From contig DQTH01000207.1 in assembly GCA_015662865.1 (NCBI GenBank), forward strand, positions 1 through 35,055: a stretch of 35,055 bases of DNA, written 5' to 3'. Below, piece after piece: positions 8,185 to 17,791 of this stretch. The notes beneath the pieces are model-generated. The model worked only from the letters and a program-made list of their open reading frames with translations. It ran no database searches and had not been told where the DNA came from. The translations under genes and the position numbers were made by a program. The stretch's first letter is position 1; every line of letters starts with the position of its first letter. The DNA comes from Desulfocapsa sulfexigens (lineage in GTDB: Bacteria > Desulfobacterota > Desulfobulbia > Desulfobulbales > Desulfocapsaceae).

Positions 8185-9093
8185 TCAACCTCTTCCGCCT
8201 ATATCGAGAAGTCTTTTCCAGAAGAACTGTACCCCGCCTTTTACCTGTGCAGGTGCTTTTTCAGAACAGATTGTTGCTGCAAGGCTCTCAAATGCTGTTG
8301 AAATTCTGGAAGATGGATAAAGATCAACGATTACTTTCTGCTTGCGGATTGCCTCGGTCATCTGTTTGTCAGCAGGGATTGATCCTAAAAAATCAATTGA
8401 TATATCAAGGTAACGATTTGAAACCATAGTCAATTTTCTGTACACGTCCAGGGCTTCATTTTCATGTTGGATCTGATTGACAACAAGATTAAAACGTTTC
8501 TCATGGAACTGGGTAGAAAGCAGCTTCATCAGGGCGTAGGCATCGGTGATTGCAGTGGGATCTGGAGTTGTCACAACCAGTATTTCCTGGGCTGCTGTGT
8601 TAAAATAGGTGACGTTTTCACTAATGCCTGCTTCAGTATCGATGAGTACAAAATCATAATCGTTGTGCATCTCATCAAGTCCGTCCAGAAGTTTGAGTTT
8701 CTGTGTGGAATCAAGTCTCGTGAAATTCTGCACACCGGATCCGGCAGGGAGTATTTTTATACCATGTGGTCCTTCAACGATAATCGAACTCAGATCCTGA
8801 TCACCTGAGAAGAAGTGATTGAGGTTAAATTTTGGAGCAAGGCCAAAAACAACATCAATATTGGCAAGGCCAAGATCCGCATCAAGAATCAGGACTTTTT
8901 TACCGGCTTTTGCCATGGCAGCTGCAGTGTTTGCAACCACTGCTGTCTTTCCCACTCCTCCCTTACCACTTGTTATTGCATAAACCCTTGTTGCTGATTC
9001 CTGACTGATGTGAGATAGAGAGGAATCTGTGTCATTTCCCATTGCTCTCAAGGTGTTGGCTTGATCCTGCACAGGAGAAAGTGAATTATTCAT
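8185..9093 (-). CDS. flhG: MinD-like ATPase FlhG (FleN), flagellar number control
   Basis: Deviant Walker A ITSGKGGVGKTAVVANTAAAMAKAGKKVLILDADLGLANIDVVFGL; follows flhF. Confidence 0.96.
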   Translation of the reverse strand: MNNSLSPVQDQANTLRAMGNDTDSSLSHISQESATRVYAITSGKGGVGKTAVVANTAAAMAKAGKKVLILDADLGLANIDVVFGLAPKFNLNHFFSGDQDLSSIIVEGPHGIKILPAGSGVQNFTRLDSTQKLKLLDGLDEMHNDYDFVLIDTEAGISENVTYFNTAAQEILVVTTPDPTAITDAYALMKLLSTQFHEKRFNLVVNQIQHENEALDVYRKLTMVSNRYLDISIDFLGSIPADKQMTEAIRKQKVIVDLYPSSRISTAFESLAATICSEKAPAQVKGGVQFFWKRLLDIGGRG

Positions 9094-10387
9094 ATGGTAA
9101 TCCTTTACCGGGGGACATTATAATTTGAGTCAATAAATTTTTATCAGCTTCCATGATGTCTTCAGGAACCCTCTGCCCGTTGGTAATATAGGAATAGGGA
9201 ATTTTTTCACGAATCTGAATATCAAGGAGGAGTCCAAGACTTGTGCATTCATCAATTTTAGTAATGATTGCGTTATCAATACCTAAAATGGAGAAGCGCT
9301 GGATGGCTTCAAAAAGTTCAGTTTCACGCGTGGTTGCTGAAAGAACAAGATGTTTTTCTATTTCTAGTTCAGGGTTGAAAAATGTGACAAGCTCTTCAAT
9401 GCAGAGACTATCCTGTGGGCTACGTCCAGCAGTATCAATGAGAACAAGATCCTTGTCACGCAGTTTGAGCAGGGCCTGTTCAAGCTGCTCTGGGTTCAGC
9501 ACAACTTCCACAGGAATATTCATGATGTCTCCATAGACTTTAAGTTGCTCAACGGCCGCGATTCTATAGGTGTCTATGGTAATAAATCCAATGGATGAAG
9601 AATGCTTACTCAGGTAACTGGCGGCGATTTTTGCAAGGGTGGTTGTTTTGCCAACTCCTGTGGGACCAACAAGGGCAACCCGGTGTTGACGTCTTTTTTC
9701 TTTGAAGATATCAGGACAGACATGCATCAGTTCACATAGAGTATCTTCAATAAATTCCTGCTGCTTAAAAGGATCTGAAACTTGATCAAGAGTAAGAGAT
9801 TCTTTTGCAAAACCGGAAATTGTTGTGGCAGTATCATCACTGATTCCATAATCAAGGAGCCGCTGCTGTAATGACTGAAGGTAGCTGTCATCGGTTGAAG
9901 ATTTCTCTGGCTCTGAATCCAATCCGACAATCGGCCGGGAATTGTTGATTCTAAGCATTTCCCTGCCAAGGTTTTTGATCATACCTTTAAGCTCATCAAC
10001 CTCCGATTGCAGATCTGGTTGATTTACAGAACTTTCAATGGATGGCTCATTGTCAGGTTGCCTGGACTGTCGGGATTTTTTTGACAGCTCATTGAGCTGC
10101 ATTGCAGAGTTGTAAGTTGGAAGAGGCTCATCAGGGCCGTCAAGGTCAGTGCCGAGCAACATATCTCTTTCTGTTATCTTGTTTTGCGGGGACATGTTGC
10201 TGTTTGTCTGGTCAGGCCAGACAGAGTCAACAGCAGCGGTAATCTCAAAACGATTTTTGCCAAGCAGACCAAGTTTGCCAGACCGTATGGTTTTGGTGGA
10301 TAAAATCAGTGCATCAGGGCCCAATTCATCCTTGACCATTTTCAGGCCGCTTGCCATATCAGATGATTCAAAGACTTTAACTTGCAT
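9086..10387 (-). CDS. flhF: SRP-like GTPase FlhF
   Basis: MQVKVFESSDMASGLKMVKDELGPDALILSTKTIR; VALVGPTGVGKTTTLAKIAASYL; IGFITIDTYRIAAVEQLKVYGDIMNIPVEVV; DTAGRSPQD. Confidence 0.97.
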   Translation of the reverse strand: MQVKVFESSDMASGLKMVKDELGPDALILSTKTIRSGKLGLLGKNRFEITAAVDSVWPDQTNSNMSPQNKITERDMLLGTDLDGPDEPLPTYNSAMQLNELSKKSRQSRQPDNEPSIESSVNQPDLQSEVDELKGMIKNLGREMLRINNSRPIVGLDSEPEKSSTDDSYLQSLQQRLLDYGISDDTATTISGFAKESLTLDQVSDPFKQQEFIEDTLCELMHVCPDIFKEKRRQHRVALVGPTGVGKTTTLAKIAASYLSKHSSSIGFITIDTYRIAAVEQLKVYGDIMNIPVEVVLNPEQLEQALLKLRDKDLVLIDTAGRSPQDSLCIEELVTFFNPELEIEKHLVLSATTRETELFEAIQRFSILGIDNAIITKIDECTSLGLLLDIQIREKIPYSYITNGQRVPEDIMEADKNLLTQIIMSPGKGLPYE

Positions 10388-12476
10388 TCAGGTTAATGGT
10401 GCCAATGGATTTTATTTTAATATTTGGAAGTATCTCGTTGTGTGAGAGTACAACCAGTTGCGGATAATATCGCTCAGTGAGCTTACGCACATGCGGGCGA
10501 ATTTGTGGAGCTGCAAGGAGAGTGGGCCGTTGTCCACCCTCAAAAAGCGGAATCGCCTCACCAATGGAATCTAGAATGAGCTGTGCTTTTGATGGTGCTA
10601 TGGCGAGATAGCTGCCTGTCTCCTTATGCTGGACAGAACCTGCAATTTCATCTTCAACCTGTTTGTCCAGAGTGATAAGAGGAATAACATTATCAACTGC
10701 CAGGTCATGGCTGATGGTTCTGGCCAGAGCGTGCCGTACATATTCTGTTAAAATGTCAGTATCTTTTGTTGCAGGCGCCCAGTCAGCCATTGATTCGAGA
10801 ATGGAGCGTAGATCGCGTATTGAGACACCTTCTGCAAGCAGGTTCTGGAGAATGCGCATGATGGTTCCAAGGTTGACGATATTTGGAACAAGTTCCTCAA
10901 CCAGTTTCGGATAGGTTTTGGCAAGATTATCAAGAAGATTCTGTACCTCCTGTCTGCCGATCAGTTCATGTGCATGCTGCTTGATGATTTCTGAAATATG
11001 GGTGGCCATAACTGTTGTGCAGTCCACCACAGTGTATCCTGCAATCTGGGCACGTTCTTTTTTGTCTTCAGTGATCCAGATTGCAGGCAGGCCAAAGGCG
11101 GGTTCCTGAGTAGGAACTCCCTTGATTTTCTCTGTAACCATACCGGGATCCATGGCCATGAAATGTCCGGGCAGCATTTCAGCCTGGGCAACCTCCACGC
11201 CTTTTAAGGCAAGAGTGTACTGGTTTGGTGAAAGTTGAAGATTATCTTTAATATGAACCGGGGGCACGATAAAGCCGTTGTTCATGGCAAATTGTCTGCG
11301 TATGGACTGGATGCGAATAAGAAGTTCTCCATCCTGGGATGCGTCAACAAAAGGAATGAGACCATAGCCGACTTCCAGCTGAAGAAGATCCACATTCAGA
11401 AGCTCTTCATAATTTTCTTCAGCTTTGGGGATAGGTTCAGCTGCAGCTTCTTCCTCAACCAGTTCCTCTTTATGCTTTTTGGTTTTGTCGAGCTGGTAGG
11501 CAGTAAATCCAAGAGCAATTGATAAAAGGAGAAATGGAATAAAAGGAAGCCCGGGAACAAGGGCCATCACCAGCAGAATAATTGACACCACCCAGAAGGC
11601 AATGGAGTACCTGCTGAACTGCAGTTGAATATCAGAACCAAAATCGCTGTTGCCGGAAGACCTTGTTACCAGAATACCTGCGGCAGTTGAGATGATAAGT
11701 GCTGGTATCTGGCCAACGAGCCCATCACCAACTGTGAGAATGGTGTAATTTGCAGCAGCCTCAGCCATTGGCATGCCTTTCTGCAACACACCAATGATAA
11801 AGCCGGCACCAATATTAACAAGAGTGATGATGATACCGGCGATGGCATCACCTTTAACAAATTTTGAAGCACCATCCATGGCGCCATGGAAGCTTGCTTC
11901 GTTACTGATTTCTTCTCTTCGTTCTCTGGCTTCGTTTTCATTGATAAGTCCGGCATTCAGATCAGCATCAATAGCCATCTGTTTGCCGGGCATGGCATCA
12001 AGTGTGAAACGGGCGGCGACTTCAGCTACCCTGCCGGCACCTTTGGTGATGACCATGAAATTAATGAGAACAAGTATGATGAAGATAACCAGTCCTACAA
12101 CATAATTACCACCAACCACGAATTGCCCGAATGATTGAATAACAGATCCGGCAGCCGATGGTCCCTGGTCACCCTTGAGCAGGATTAATCGTGTTGAGGC
12201 AACATTGAGAGATAGTCGAAAAAGAGTGGTCGCAAGCAGGATGGCCGGGAAAATAGAAAAATCAATGGCCTTTACTGTAAAGAGGCTGATGACAAGAATC
12301 AACAGGGCAATGGTGATGTTCATGGATAAAAACAGATCCAGCAGCAAAGAGGGCAGCGGGATGATCATGATCATGAGGATCGCGACCAGCCCAAAGGCTG
12401 CCATGATATCTGAGCGCTGAAGAAGATCTTTCCAGTTGAGCCGGTTTAATATGTTTCCCTGACCTGTCAGTTCCAT
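10377..12476 (-). CDS. flhA: Flagellar export gate protein FlhA
   Basis: 699 aa, multi-TM N-terminus, AEVAARFTLDAMPGKQMAIDADLNAGLINENEARERR motif. Confidence 0.98.
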   Translation of the reverse strand: MELTGQGNILNRLNWKDLLQRSDIMAAFGLVAILMIMIIPLPSLLLDLFLSMNITIALLILVISLFTVKAIDFSIFPAILLATTLFRLSLNVASTRLILLKGDQGPSAAGSVIQSFGQFVVGGNYVVGLVIFIILVLINFMVITKGAGRVAEVAARFTLDAMPGKQMAIDADLNAGLINENEARERREEISNEASFHGAMDGASKFVKGDAIAGIIITLVNIGAGFIIGVLQKGMPMAEAAANYTILTVGDGLVGQIPALIISTAAGILVTRSSGNSDFGSDIQLQFSRYSIAFWVVSIILLVMALVPGLPFIPFLLLSIALGFTAYQLDKTKKHKEELVEEEAAAEPIPKAEENYEELLNVDLLQLEVGYGLIPFVDASQDGELLIRIQSIRRQFAMNNGFIVPPVHIKDNLQLSPNQYTLALKGVEVAQAEMLPGHFMAMDPGMVTEKIKGVPTQEPAFGLPAIWITEDKKERAQIAGYTVVDCTTVMATHISEIIKQHAHELIGRQEVQNLLDNLAKTYPKLVEELVPNIVNLGTIMRILQNLLAEGVSIRDLRSILESMADWAPATKDTDILTEYVRHALARTISHDLAVDNVIPLITLDKQVEDEIAGSVQHKETGSYLAIAPSKAQLILDSIGEAIPLFEGGQRPTLLAAPQIRPHVRKLTERYYPQLVVLSHNEILPNIKIKSIGTINLNAS

Positions 12477-13546
12477 TTCTGCGTGTTATTTTTTAGTGAG
12501 TATACGTGTGCAAGAATTTCAGCCACTGCCTTGAACAATTCTTCAGGGATGACTGCTCCCAGGTCGATTTTATGCAATAATCGAGCCACGGGAGGGTTCT
12601 CGATGATGGGAATATCGTTTTCCCGTGCGAGCTCACGAATGCGCATGGCGACGTGATCAGCACCTTTTGCCACAACTACAGGAGCATCCATAGATGCTGT
12701 GTCATATTTTATGGCAACAGACAGGTGGGTTGGATTGGTGATAATAACGTCTGCTTCAGGAACTTCGGACATCATCCTGTTTTTTGCCATTTCCTGTTGA
12801 ATTCTTCTGATCTGACTTTTGATGTAGGGATCACCTTCCATTTCCTTGAATTCTTCTTTGACCTCCTGCTTAGTCATTTTCATTTTTTCTTCCATCTCAT
12901 GTCGAGTGTAAAGAAAATCAATTGCAGCTATCAAAATCAAAATTCCACACACTTTTGCTAGGATAAGAACAGCAACTCGAGCCATGAACATCATAGCTGC
13001 ATTTACGCTTGTATCGACAAGGATCATGGCCTCGTCAAAATGACTGTACACAGTGGCGTATGCAACCCAGCCGATTACTGCAACTTTGACTATGGATTTA
13101 ACAAGGTCAACAAGGCTGCGTAGGGAAAACATTTTTGCAAAACCATTAACCGGGTTAAGCTTTGTGATATCGGGTGCCAGGGGTTGCGTTGTGAAGAGCC
13201 AGCCAATTTGAAAGACGCTTGAAAAAAAACCGATGATAACTACAAGAAGAAAAAGCGGAAGTAAAAGAACAGCCAGTTCTTTAACAAGAAAAAAGGACAG
13301 ATTTATAACATCACTAGGTGTTCCATGGAAGGACGTGGGATTCCTCCAAATACCTGAAATAAGGACTGTAAGTCCTTCCCAGAAATTTGGCATATAAAAA
13401 ATCCAAAAGAGAAGAGCAAAGGTGAAAAGGGCAGCTGTCTGGATCTCCTTACTCTGGGCAACCTGGCCTTTTTTTCTGAAATCTGCTCTTCGTTTCGCCG
13501 ACGGCGATTCAGTTTTTTCTCCACCTGTGGGGGATTCTTCAGCCAT
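12467..13546 (-). CDS. flhB: Flagellar export switch protein FlhB
   Basis: GGEKTESPSAKRRADFRKKGQVAQSKE...; autocleavage site ADVIITNPTHLSVAIKYD. Confidence 0.98.
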   Translation of the reverse strand: MAEESPTGGEKTESPSAKRRADFRKKGQVAQSKEIQTAALFTFALLFWIFYMPNFWEGLTVLISGIWRNPTSFHGTPSDVINLSFFLVKELAVLLLPLFLLVVIIGFFSSVFQIGWLFTTQPLAPDITKLNPVNGFAKMFSLRSLVDLVKSIVKVAVIGWVAYATVYSHFDEAMILVDTSVNAAMMFMARVAVLILAKVCGILILIAAIDFLYTRHEMEEKMKMTKQEVKEEFKEMEGDPYIKSQIRRIQQEMAKNRMMSEVPEADVIITNPTHLSVAIKYDTASMDAPVVVAKGADHVAMRIRELARENDIPIIENPPVARLLHKIDLGAVIPEELFKAVAEILAHVYSLKNNTQKWN

Positions 13547-13628
13547 AAAGGTTTGTCAGATTAATGTTATTTCAGTGGCTATATTGGTATAGCTCTCATG
13601 TGTTGGGCCTTACAAAACTCAAAAGGAT

Positions 13629-13643
13629 GCAAGTATTTTGCCA
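13629..13643 (-). promoter_or_regulatory. Putative sigma-54 promoter for flhB-flhA-flhF-flhG-fliA
   Basis: Minus-strand TGGCAAAATACTTGCAT: TGGCAA-N5-TTGC, correct GG-N10-GC spacing, in the 129-bp gap before flhB. Confidence 0.75.
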
Positions 13644-13675
13644 TGAAAATGATAAAAAAGAGAAAGTTACGGATA

Positions 13676-14455
13676 TCAGTTGAGCAGGTGGAGAATGGTT
13701 AAAAAGCGTTCGCCAAGATTGTCAAATTCTCGTCTTAGCAGGATAGCTACAAGGGGAAGTGTCAAACCAATGACGGTAAAAGAGATGCCGATATTCAGCG
13801 GGAAGGAGAGGAGGAAAACATTTAATTGAGGAAAGACTCTGGCAAGGATACCAAGAATAAGGCCGGAGAGAAGCAGTACGGCAAGAATCGGTGCGCTGAA
13901 CTGGATGCCAAGAAAGAAAATTCCAGAAGACAATTTCAGAAGATAGGGAATTGCCCCTCCGGAAACATTGAACGCCCCTGGCGGGAGGAGTTTGTAGGAT
14001 TCGGCAGCCACCTGTAAAAAGACATGATGCCCGTCAACAGCCAGAAAAATCAGAATGGCAAAGATGTTTTGAAACTGGGAAATAAGAGAGAGCTGACGCT
14101 GGTTTTGAGGATCAAAGATGTTGGCTGCTGCAAAGCCCATCTGGTAGCCGATAACCGTTCCGCCATATTCAACTGCGGTGAACACCATTCGTGCAGTGAG
14201 ACCTATCATGCTCCCGAGCAGGACTTCTGACACCATAAGAAGAATGAATGTGAGCGGTTGAAAAGATACAACTGGTAAAGTGGGTTCCATTACTGGAAAA
14301 AGAACCAGAGAAACCATAAAAACAAGACCAGCTTTTACTTGTGCGGGTGTTTGACTTGCTAAAAGAACAGGAATGGCAGCAATGAATCCTGCAACTCTTG
14401 CAAGACAGATGAGGAATGCCTGGAAATCATTTATGGGGATGAGTTGTAAGTCCAC
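13676..14455 (-). CDS. fliR: Flagellar export protein FliR
   Basis: 259-aa multi-TM protein; VFTAVEYGGTVIGYQMGFAAANIFDPQN; downstream of fliQ. Confidence 0.95.
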   Translation of the reverse strand: MDLQLIPINDFQAFLICLARVAGFIAAIPVLLASQTPAQVKAGLVFMVSLVLFPVMEPTLPVVSFQPLTFILLMVSEVLLGSMIGLTARMVFTAVEYGGTVIGYQMGFAAANIFDPQNQRQLSLISQFQNIFAILIFLAVDGHHVFLQVAAESYKLLPPGAFNVSGGAIPYLLKLSSGIFFLGIQFSAPILAVLLLSGLILGILARVFPQLNVFLLSFPLNIGISFTVIGLTLPLVAILLRREFDNLGERFLTILHLLN

Positions 14456-14461
14456 AAGGGT

Positions 14462-14725
14462 CTAAAACATGGCAATGGTGGAAAATATTCCGGTGGTAAA
14501 AGAAACCATGGTATGAATCATCCATGGAGTCATGATAAGCAGAGTGATAAAGACAGCAACAATTTTCGGAATAAAGGTGAGTGTCTGTTCATTAATCTGT
14601 GTTGTTGCCTGGAAGATTGAAACAATTAGACCAATTATCATTCCGGCAAGCATTGGGGGCGCTGCCACCATAAGCGATGTCTGGACAGCCTTTCTGCAGA
14701 TATCTACTACAAATTCGATTCCCAT
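14462..14725 (-). CDS. fliQ: Flagellar export protein FliQ
   Basis: 87 aa; two TM; LAGMIIGLIVSIFQATTQINEQTLTFIPKI. Confidence 0.96.
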   Translation of the reverse strand: MGIEFVVDICRKAVQTSLMVAAPPMLAGMIIGLIVSIFQATTQINEQTLTFIPKIVAVFITLLIMTPWMIHTMVSFTTGIFSTIAMF

Positions 14726-14728
14726 ATC

Positions 14729-15508
14729 TCAACCCTGAAAGCTCTTGATTAATGATCCAACGATCAGTGTCCAGCCGTCCACCAAAACAAAAAGAAGCAA
14801 TTTAAACGGCATTGAAATAATTACCGGCGGCAGCATCATCATTCCCATGGACATGAGAATGGAGGCGACTATCATGTCTATGACAAGAAAAGGAATGTAG
14901 ATCATGAATCCCATCTGGAAGGCAAGTTTAAGTTCAGACAGCATAAATGCCGGGATGAGTGTCATGGTGGGGATATCATTTTTATCAAATGGTTCATTAT
15001 CAAGGGTAATATCTGCAAGCAGGGTCAGCTCCGATTCTTTGACCTGAGAGAACATAAATTCACGCATTGGCTCGAGGGCCTTTTGTAATGCATCCTCCTG
15101 ATTGATCTCTTCATTAAGATAAGGTTGCAATGCTTTATCATTTATAGTGTTGATAGTCGGAGCCATGATAAAAAATGAAAGAAAGAGAGCAAGGCCTATT
15201 ATAACCTGGGTGGGCGGCATATTCTGGGTTCCCATGGCCTGCCTGACAAAACCGAGCACAATAACAATACGTGTGAAACAGGTGGTCATGAGGAGAATGC
15301 CAGGTGCCATGGAAAGGATGGTGAGGAGAAACAGCACTTGAAGCCCGGTGGAAACCTGCTGTGGATTATCTGCGTTTTCCACTCCAAAACTGATGGTTGG
15401 TATACTGATTGCCTCAGTTAATGAAGGAATAAACAGTACGAAAAATGGAATGAGGAGAATGACGGTCCTCAGACTGGGAATCATTCTTTCAGGAAGCTTA
15501 CTGGTCAT
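14729..15508 (-). CDS. fliP: Flagellar export protein FliP
   Basis: PGILLMTTCFTRIVIVLGFVRQAMGTQNMPPTQVIIGLALFLSFFIMAP; start at 15508 (MTSKLPERM...) preferred since the longer ORF overlaps fliO. Confidence 0.96.
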   Translation of the reverse strand: MTSKLPERMIPSLRTVILLIPFFVLFIPSLTEAISIPTISFGVENADNPQQVSTGLQVLFLLTILSMAPGILLMTTCFTRIVIVLGFVRQAMGTQNMPPTQVIIGLALFLSFFIMAPTINTINDKALQPYLNEEINQEDALQKALEPMREFMFSQVKESELTLLADITLDNEPFDKNDIPTMTLIPAFMLSELKLAFQMGFMIYIPFLVIDMIVASILMSMGMMMLPPVIISMPFKLLLFVLVDGWTLIVGSLIKSFQG

Positions 15509-15827
15509 GCTGTTTTGTAACTGATGCAAGGGTTGCACTGAAGTCGCTGGAATCACCTTTTTCGATAGCTGAGAGTAATGTGATGGAGTCAGCGCCAAGG
15601 CCAAGGAGATATTCCTTTTCGCCAACCTCAACAAGGCAAAGTGATTTTTTAGGCATGAGATGGCGGATTTCTTTGATTTTGATTCTTGATTTAGCGTTTG
15701 ACTGGGAAAATGAAAGTCTTTTTCTCATCAATCCATAGATGACCAGTAGAATTCCAAGGACAATCAGTAAACCCCAGAGCATTCTCAGCCAGTTGGAAAG
15801 AAGTGATGGATCTGTGCTTTCTATCAT
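15498..15827 (-). CDS. fliO: Flagellar biosynthesis protein FliO
   Basis: 109 aa, one TM, SLCLVEVGEKEYLLGLGADSITLLSAIE pattern, between fliN and fliP. Confidence 0.88.
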   Translation of the reverse strand: MIESTDPSLLSNWLRMLWGLLIVLGILLVIYGLMRKRLSFSQSNAKSRIKIKEIRHLMPKKSLCLVEVGEKEYLLGLGADSITLLSAIEKGDSSDFSATLASVTKQHDQ

Positions 15828-15835
15828 TTAAGTTC

Positions 15836-16243
15836 TTATCCTAGTTGCTCAACACGGTCACAGGGGCTGATTACATCAGTTAGACGAATACCGAATTTAT
15901 CTCCCACCATGACCGCCTCGCCTTTGGCAATGAGTCGTGAGTTGACATAAAGATCAAGTGGATCGCCGGCGAGTTTGTCAAGCTCAATGATGTATCCTTC
16001 ACCCATCTGCAACAGATCTTTCAGGAGAATTTTACTTCGTCCAACCTCCACAGATATCTGCAGGGGAACATCGTAGAGGAATCCAAGGCCACGGTCTTTA
16101 TGATTTGCAAGGGATGGTTCAGGAGCAGGGCTGTTATCTTCTGCCTGTGTAACAGTTTCTGTTTCCATTCCTTCATCATCAAGGAGTTCTTTGATTTCTT
16201 CAGGTTGCGGTTTGGAACTTTCTTGAATAGCTTCGTCAGTCAT
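15836..16243 (-). CDS. fliN: Flagellar switch protein FliN
   Basis: SpoA-type C-terminus: FLYDVPLQISVEVGRSKILLKDLLQMGEGYIIELDKLAGDPLDLYVNSRLIAKGEAVMVGDKFGIRLTDV; start at 16243 chosen over 16255. Confidence 0.96.
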   Translation of the reverse strand: MTDEAIQESSKPQPEEIKELLDDEGMETETVTQAEDNSPAPEPSLANHKDRGLGFLYDVPLQISVEVGRSKILLKDLLQMGEGYIIELDKLAGDPLDLYVNSRLIAKGEAVMVGDKFGIRLTDVISPCDRVEQLG

Positions 16244-17237
16244 TTTTCTCTCCACGATCGTAAACGCCTGTCAGGTGTATGGCTTTTTTACCGCTAACCG
16301 TTCCTGGAATGGCGAAAAATTTTAGATTTTCTTCAACAAGTACTTTGAGTGGTGAATTCGGGTCGTAATCGATATTGAGGACATCACCAACTTCGATCTT
16401 CATGACATCACGAACCGGCATGGTAATCGTCCCTGACTGGGCAATGAGGGTGGTGGACATCTTTTCAATCTCACTGAGCAACAGATCATACCAGCCTGAT
16501 TGACTGACTGTGGTCACAGTTAAGAGATCTCGTAATTGTTCTCGAACAGGATCAAGCGTTGCCACCGGAAAAACAATGTCGAATTTGCCTGATAATGTGC
16601 CGACCTTTATTTGGAAACGACCGGCCAGCACGTCTGCCTCTGCCTCTGCTATGGACACCAACCTTGAATTGGTTTCAATCTTTACCACTGAAGATTCAAC
16701 CTTGATGACCTGATCCAGGGCCTTGTCAATATCCTTACAAGCCTGGGTTATGATGGATTTCAGGACATTCAGTTCAATGGTGGTTGGCTTTCTGTCAAGC
16801 TGGAGTGGATCCATCTCTGTTGATGCACCCAGCATGGTTTCTATAAGCGAATAACAAAGCTCCAGATCAAGAACCATTAAAGCGCCATTCTTTAACGGGT
16901 CAAGACTCAAGACACCAAGAGCTCCTGCGTCCTTCTGGGACAGCAGATACTCCTGAAACTCCATGTTGTCTATTCCTGTCCTGGTGATAGTGAAATTTCT
17001 CTGGAGTTGGTTGGTCAGGGTGGTGGCAAAGTTTTGGGCAAAATTATCAAGAACAAGATCAAAATTGGGTATACGCTGCTGTTTTTCAGCAGACCCGGCC
17101 ATACTGAACAGGTTGATGGGCCTGACGTTTTCCTGACCCGAGCGTGAGTCATCATCTTTGAGATCAGTGGAAACCTGACCACTTTTTATGCCCTGTAATA
17201 ATTCGGCAATCTGTTCTTTTGATAAAATTGCTTCCAC
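16236..17237 (-). CDS. fliM: Flagellar switch protein FliM
   Basis: LSKEQIAELLQGIKSG N-terminal CheY-P binding-like peptide; middle CheC-like domain; SpoA C-terminus. Confidence 0.97.
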   Translation of the reverse strand: MEAILSKEQIAELLQGIKSGQVSTDLKDDDSRSGQENVRPINLFSMAGSAEKQQRIPNFDLVLDNFAQNFATTLTNQLQRNFTITRTGIDNMEFQEYLLSQKDAGALGVLSLDPLKNGALMVLDLELCYSLIETMLGASTEMDPLQLDRKPTTIELNVLKSIITQACKDIDKALDQVIKVESSVVKIETNSRLVSIAEAEADVLAGRFQIKVGTLSGKFDIVFPVATLDPVREQLRDLLTVTTVSQSGWYDLLLSEIEKMSTTLIAQSGTITMPVRDVMKIEVGDVLNIDYDPNSPLKVLVEENLKFFAIPGTVSGKKAIHLTGVYDRGEKND

Positions 17238-17252
17238 TGCTATCCTCTTGCC

Positions 17253-17774
17253 TTACTGAACAACAAAATCTGTAAAATAGATGGCTTTTACTCTGCCATT
17301 CTGTAAAAAAGAATTGATCTTGCTGACCAGCTCTGCTTTTAGCTGTTTCTTGCCCTGCAGGTCGTGAAGCTCTTCGTAGGTTTTGTTTCCAACAAGAAGG
17401 AGAATCGAATCTCTGATCTGGGGCATTCTTTTGTTTGTCTCTTCAAGCGCTTCTTCTTTGTTCAGCTCAAGAGTAAGAGAAGCTTTTACATAATGTCTGT
17501 CTTCTTCACTGATGATGTTGACGATAAATTCCTTAATCTCGACCATGGGCCCGATTTCAGTAGATTGGGTAATCTCAGGAACCGGTACATCCAGACCTGG
17601 ATCCTTTTCCGCTTCTTCCACGGGAGCAGGTTTCAGGAAAAAATATGCGCCACCTCCAATTGCTGCCAGAAGGATAACTGCAGCAGCTATGATGATAATC
17701 AGCTTTTTTTTGCTTTTTCCGCCTTCTTCATCAGGCTCTTTATTGTCTTTTTTCTTTTTTTTATCGTCTGCCAT
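17253..17774 (-). CDS. fliL: Flagellar basal body-associated protein FliL
   Basis: Single TM, EIKEFIVNIISEEDRHYVKASLTLEL...; RDSILLLVGNKTYEELHDLQGKKQLKAELVSKIN. Confidence 0.93.
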   Translation of the reverse strand: MADDKKKKKDNKEPDEEGGKSKKKLIIIIAAAVILLAAIGGGAYFFLKPAPVEEAEKDPGLDVPVPEITQSTEIGPMVEIKEFIVNIISEEDRHYVKASLTLELNKEEALEETNKRMPQIRDSILLLVGNKTYEELHDLQGKKQLKAELVSKINSFLQNGRVKAIYFTDFVVQ

Positions 17775-17791
17775 CGTTATATCCTTTGATT

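Noticed and set aside
15509-15634. N-terminal extension of FliP (MLRLAKRNISLALA...)
   Set aside because: It lies fully within fliO in another frame; the internal start at 15508 is the natural translationally coupled start.
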